NCBI RefSeq assembly: GCF_040412425.1
Contig: NC_089761.1
Location: 21,863,644-21,927,643, forward strand
Direction: 5' to 3'
DNA from: Macrobrachium rosenbergii
Taxonomy: Eukaryota > Arthropoda > Malacostraca > Decapoda > Palaemonidae
DNA length: 64,000 nt
The notes below the pieces were generated by a model. It was not told the origin of the DNA. It made no database searches and was given only the letters and a program-made list of their open reading frames with translations. Position numbers and translations under genes: made by a program. The stretch's first letter is position 1. Each line of letters opens with the position of its first letter. Below are positions 62,290 through 64,000 of this stretch, piece by piece.

Positions 62290-64000
62290 CTGAAACAATT
62301 AGTGTGATATTAATAAGCGGGATACATCTCCTCGTTCCCAAGAATTAACTTGTATTTGCACTTATTTCACTTTCTCGAAGAGCACTGGCACCACTTAAAA
62401 GAGCGCTTGTTTAAAATTCTCTTGTGAAAGTTTTAAATATAAAATCCTTGCTACTGGTATCGAACTCACTCACTGTTCATTACATCGTATAGCAGTCAAG
62501 CTAATTTCTTTAATGATTCAACTGTCCACATTCATGGCAAAAATCCCTCTTCTTTGAGGTGGAAAGTTTTGAACGGAAATTACACAGTTCTGCAGCAAGG
62601 CCTCACAAACTAATAGAAATAAAACTGAAAAGAGATATAAGGACAGAAATACGTATGTAAACTTCAGCTCTGAATTTTAAGATGATTTGACAGCCACTCA
62701 GTTTCCATGAGCAGAAAATACGGGAGACTGAAGTAATTCATTCATTCGATAACTTGAACAGGATGTAGTTCGCTCTTTAAACACCCATTTAGATACTACG
62801 GATATGTAGAAAAATTTAAGTTCGGTCGCTTTAAAAAAATATTTAACGACTATCGAATATTTGATTATCACAAATATCACTCATCTTCCCGGTCAAAACA
62901 TAAATAAATAAATAAATAAATAAAAGATGAGCTGTAGAAACCATATATCCTTATAGCATGAAGGACTATGAGAGCTTTCTTAACTATTTTTTCTTTTTTT
63001 GCTAAAGAAAACGCCACTTCTCTCACTAGGACAAGGATATTGCAAACCTGAATTTACGGCTATGGTGAAACGAGTGTTGCATCCAACTGGCTTCGTCGAC
63101 CAAGACACTCGTCTTTTAAGGTAAATTCCCATCCTCGAAAGATAAGTTGCTATCATGACGAACTATCAAGTTCGTCCTTCGTCCTATTTTTTCTTTTTGT
63201 ACGTCATTGATAGATACTAGGAGGTGGCATTCATATTACACTAATGCAAAACTTTTATGATGACAGTTGCTACTGTTGTTAACATTTTAAGCGATTAGGT
63301 AGAACCACGACCCATTATTTCTTGACCTCCAAAGAGAAAAATGGATGTTTATTCAAGTTGATCTCCTCTGTATCTCTGTATCGTAATTTTAAAGACGACC
63401 TAAAGAGCCTTTCTTGGGATATCCATCATAATAAGAAAACAATTTTCATTCAGGCCAAGATGTCCGTATTGAACGAAAACCAAAGCCCATTTACAATGAT
63501 AACATTCACCAATAATGTTACATTCATATATTTCATCTGTAGGTAAGCAAATTGACTGAGAGATAGCACAAAGCTTAGCAATGACTAACAACCGCCATTA
63601 GCGGATGCGTTTGCTTGTGCTAAGCACGTGACATATACGGAATGTTTCTGATAAGTAAATACCACCCCTAGTCCTAGTCACATGTTCCGTTGGTATCAGG
63701 TTTAGCAGAAGGCGATTCCCATGTGATTTTTTTTTCTTACGAGTGTTTGGCGACTAGGGTACCGATGCACCCGTAGCCTATCTCTTGGGAAATATGCCTC
63801 ACGTGGCAAATATTTTTTTTTTTTGGATGGTGGGAATCACGAACAGAGAAAAGGAAAAGAGAAAATTTAAGCAAGATGTTCATAGTGCACATTATCTTCT
63901 CTGTGTGCCAGTACCAATTAACGCCAGCTTCAATACGAATCTTATTCTGTTTTTATTAGCAAATGCTGTTGCGTATACACTTGTGCGATATATATATATA
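62290..64000. other. Upstream flank of ACP7
   Basis: Expected to hold the non-coding first exon and promoter of ACP7, but I see no decisive signal. Contains a short (TAAA)n run near 62900 and begins another (TA)n at the very end. No coding exon recognised on either strand. Confidence 0.4.

Overview
This window is eukaryotic nuclear DNA, most likely from a decapod crustacean. The genes are split by GT-AG introns. Simple repeats are very dense: long (TA)n, (CT)n, (GT)n and (ATT)n tracts. Short interspersed repeats resemble repeats I recall from shrimp and crayfish sequence; that recollection is unchecked. I see no bacterial, viral or CRISPR features.

Layout, left to right. (1) A tandem array of acyl-CoA synthetase / 4-coumarate-CoA ligase / luciferase-like genes runs on the + strand. 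It has a 3' fragment (copy 0, exons at 885-3123), a complete copy A (coding 8212-18392, 10 coding exons, 551 aa), and a complete copy B (22837-29824, 551 aa). All end in Ser-Lys-Leu, a type 1 peroxisome targeting signal. The spacers between copies are partly homologous, and shared and unshared insertions let part of the duplication order be read. (2) A ~5.9 kb DNA transposon (30047-35979) sits in the 3' UTR of copy B. It has terminal inverted repeats, a 3-bp target duplication and a decayed minus-strand gene with an XPG/FEN1-like nuclease motif set and a Cys-rich tail, which fits the Academ superfamily. (3) A single-exon minus-strand gene (36701-38290) encodes a type I membrane protein with two Ig-like domains, possibly FAM187-like. 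(4) Non-LTR retrotransposon remnants and (TA)n tracts fill 38.3-41.9 kb, followed by about 5.7 kb without a gene. (5) A fourth, more divergent synthetase, copy D (47618-54255, 548 aa, also SKL-terminated), has exactly the same intron positions. (6) Convergent to it is a complete 10-exon acid phosphatase type 7 (purple acid phosphatase) gene on the minus strand (62269-55043, 443 aa).

Functionally, the synthetases should activate a carboxylic acid (fatty or aromatic) with ATP and CoA inside peroxisomes; the substrate cannot be read from sequence. The Ig protein and the secreted phosphatase look like unrelated neighbours. The most interesting material is the locus history: nested duplications, transposon insertions with visible empty sites in paralogous copies, a transposon separating copy B from its polyadenylation signal, and active-site-motif changes confined to the recently duplicated copies.

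Gene models were built by hand from splice consensus and paralogue comparison. All the coding exons listed join in frame. No alignment or database search was run.
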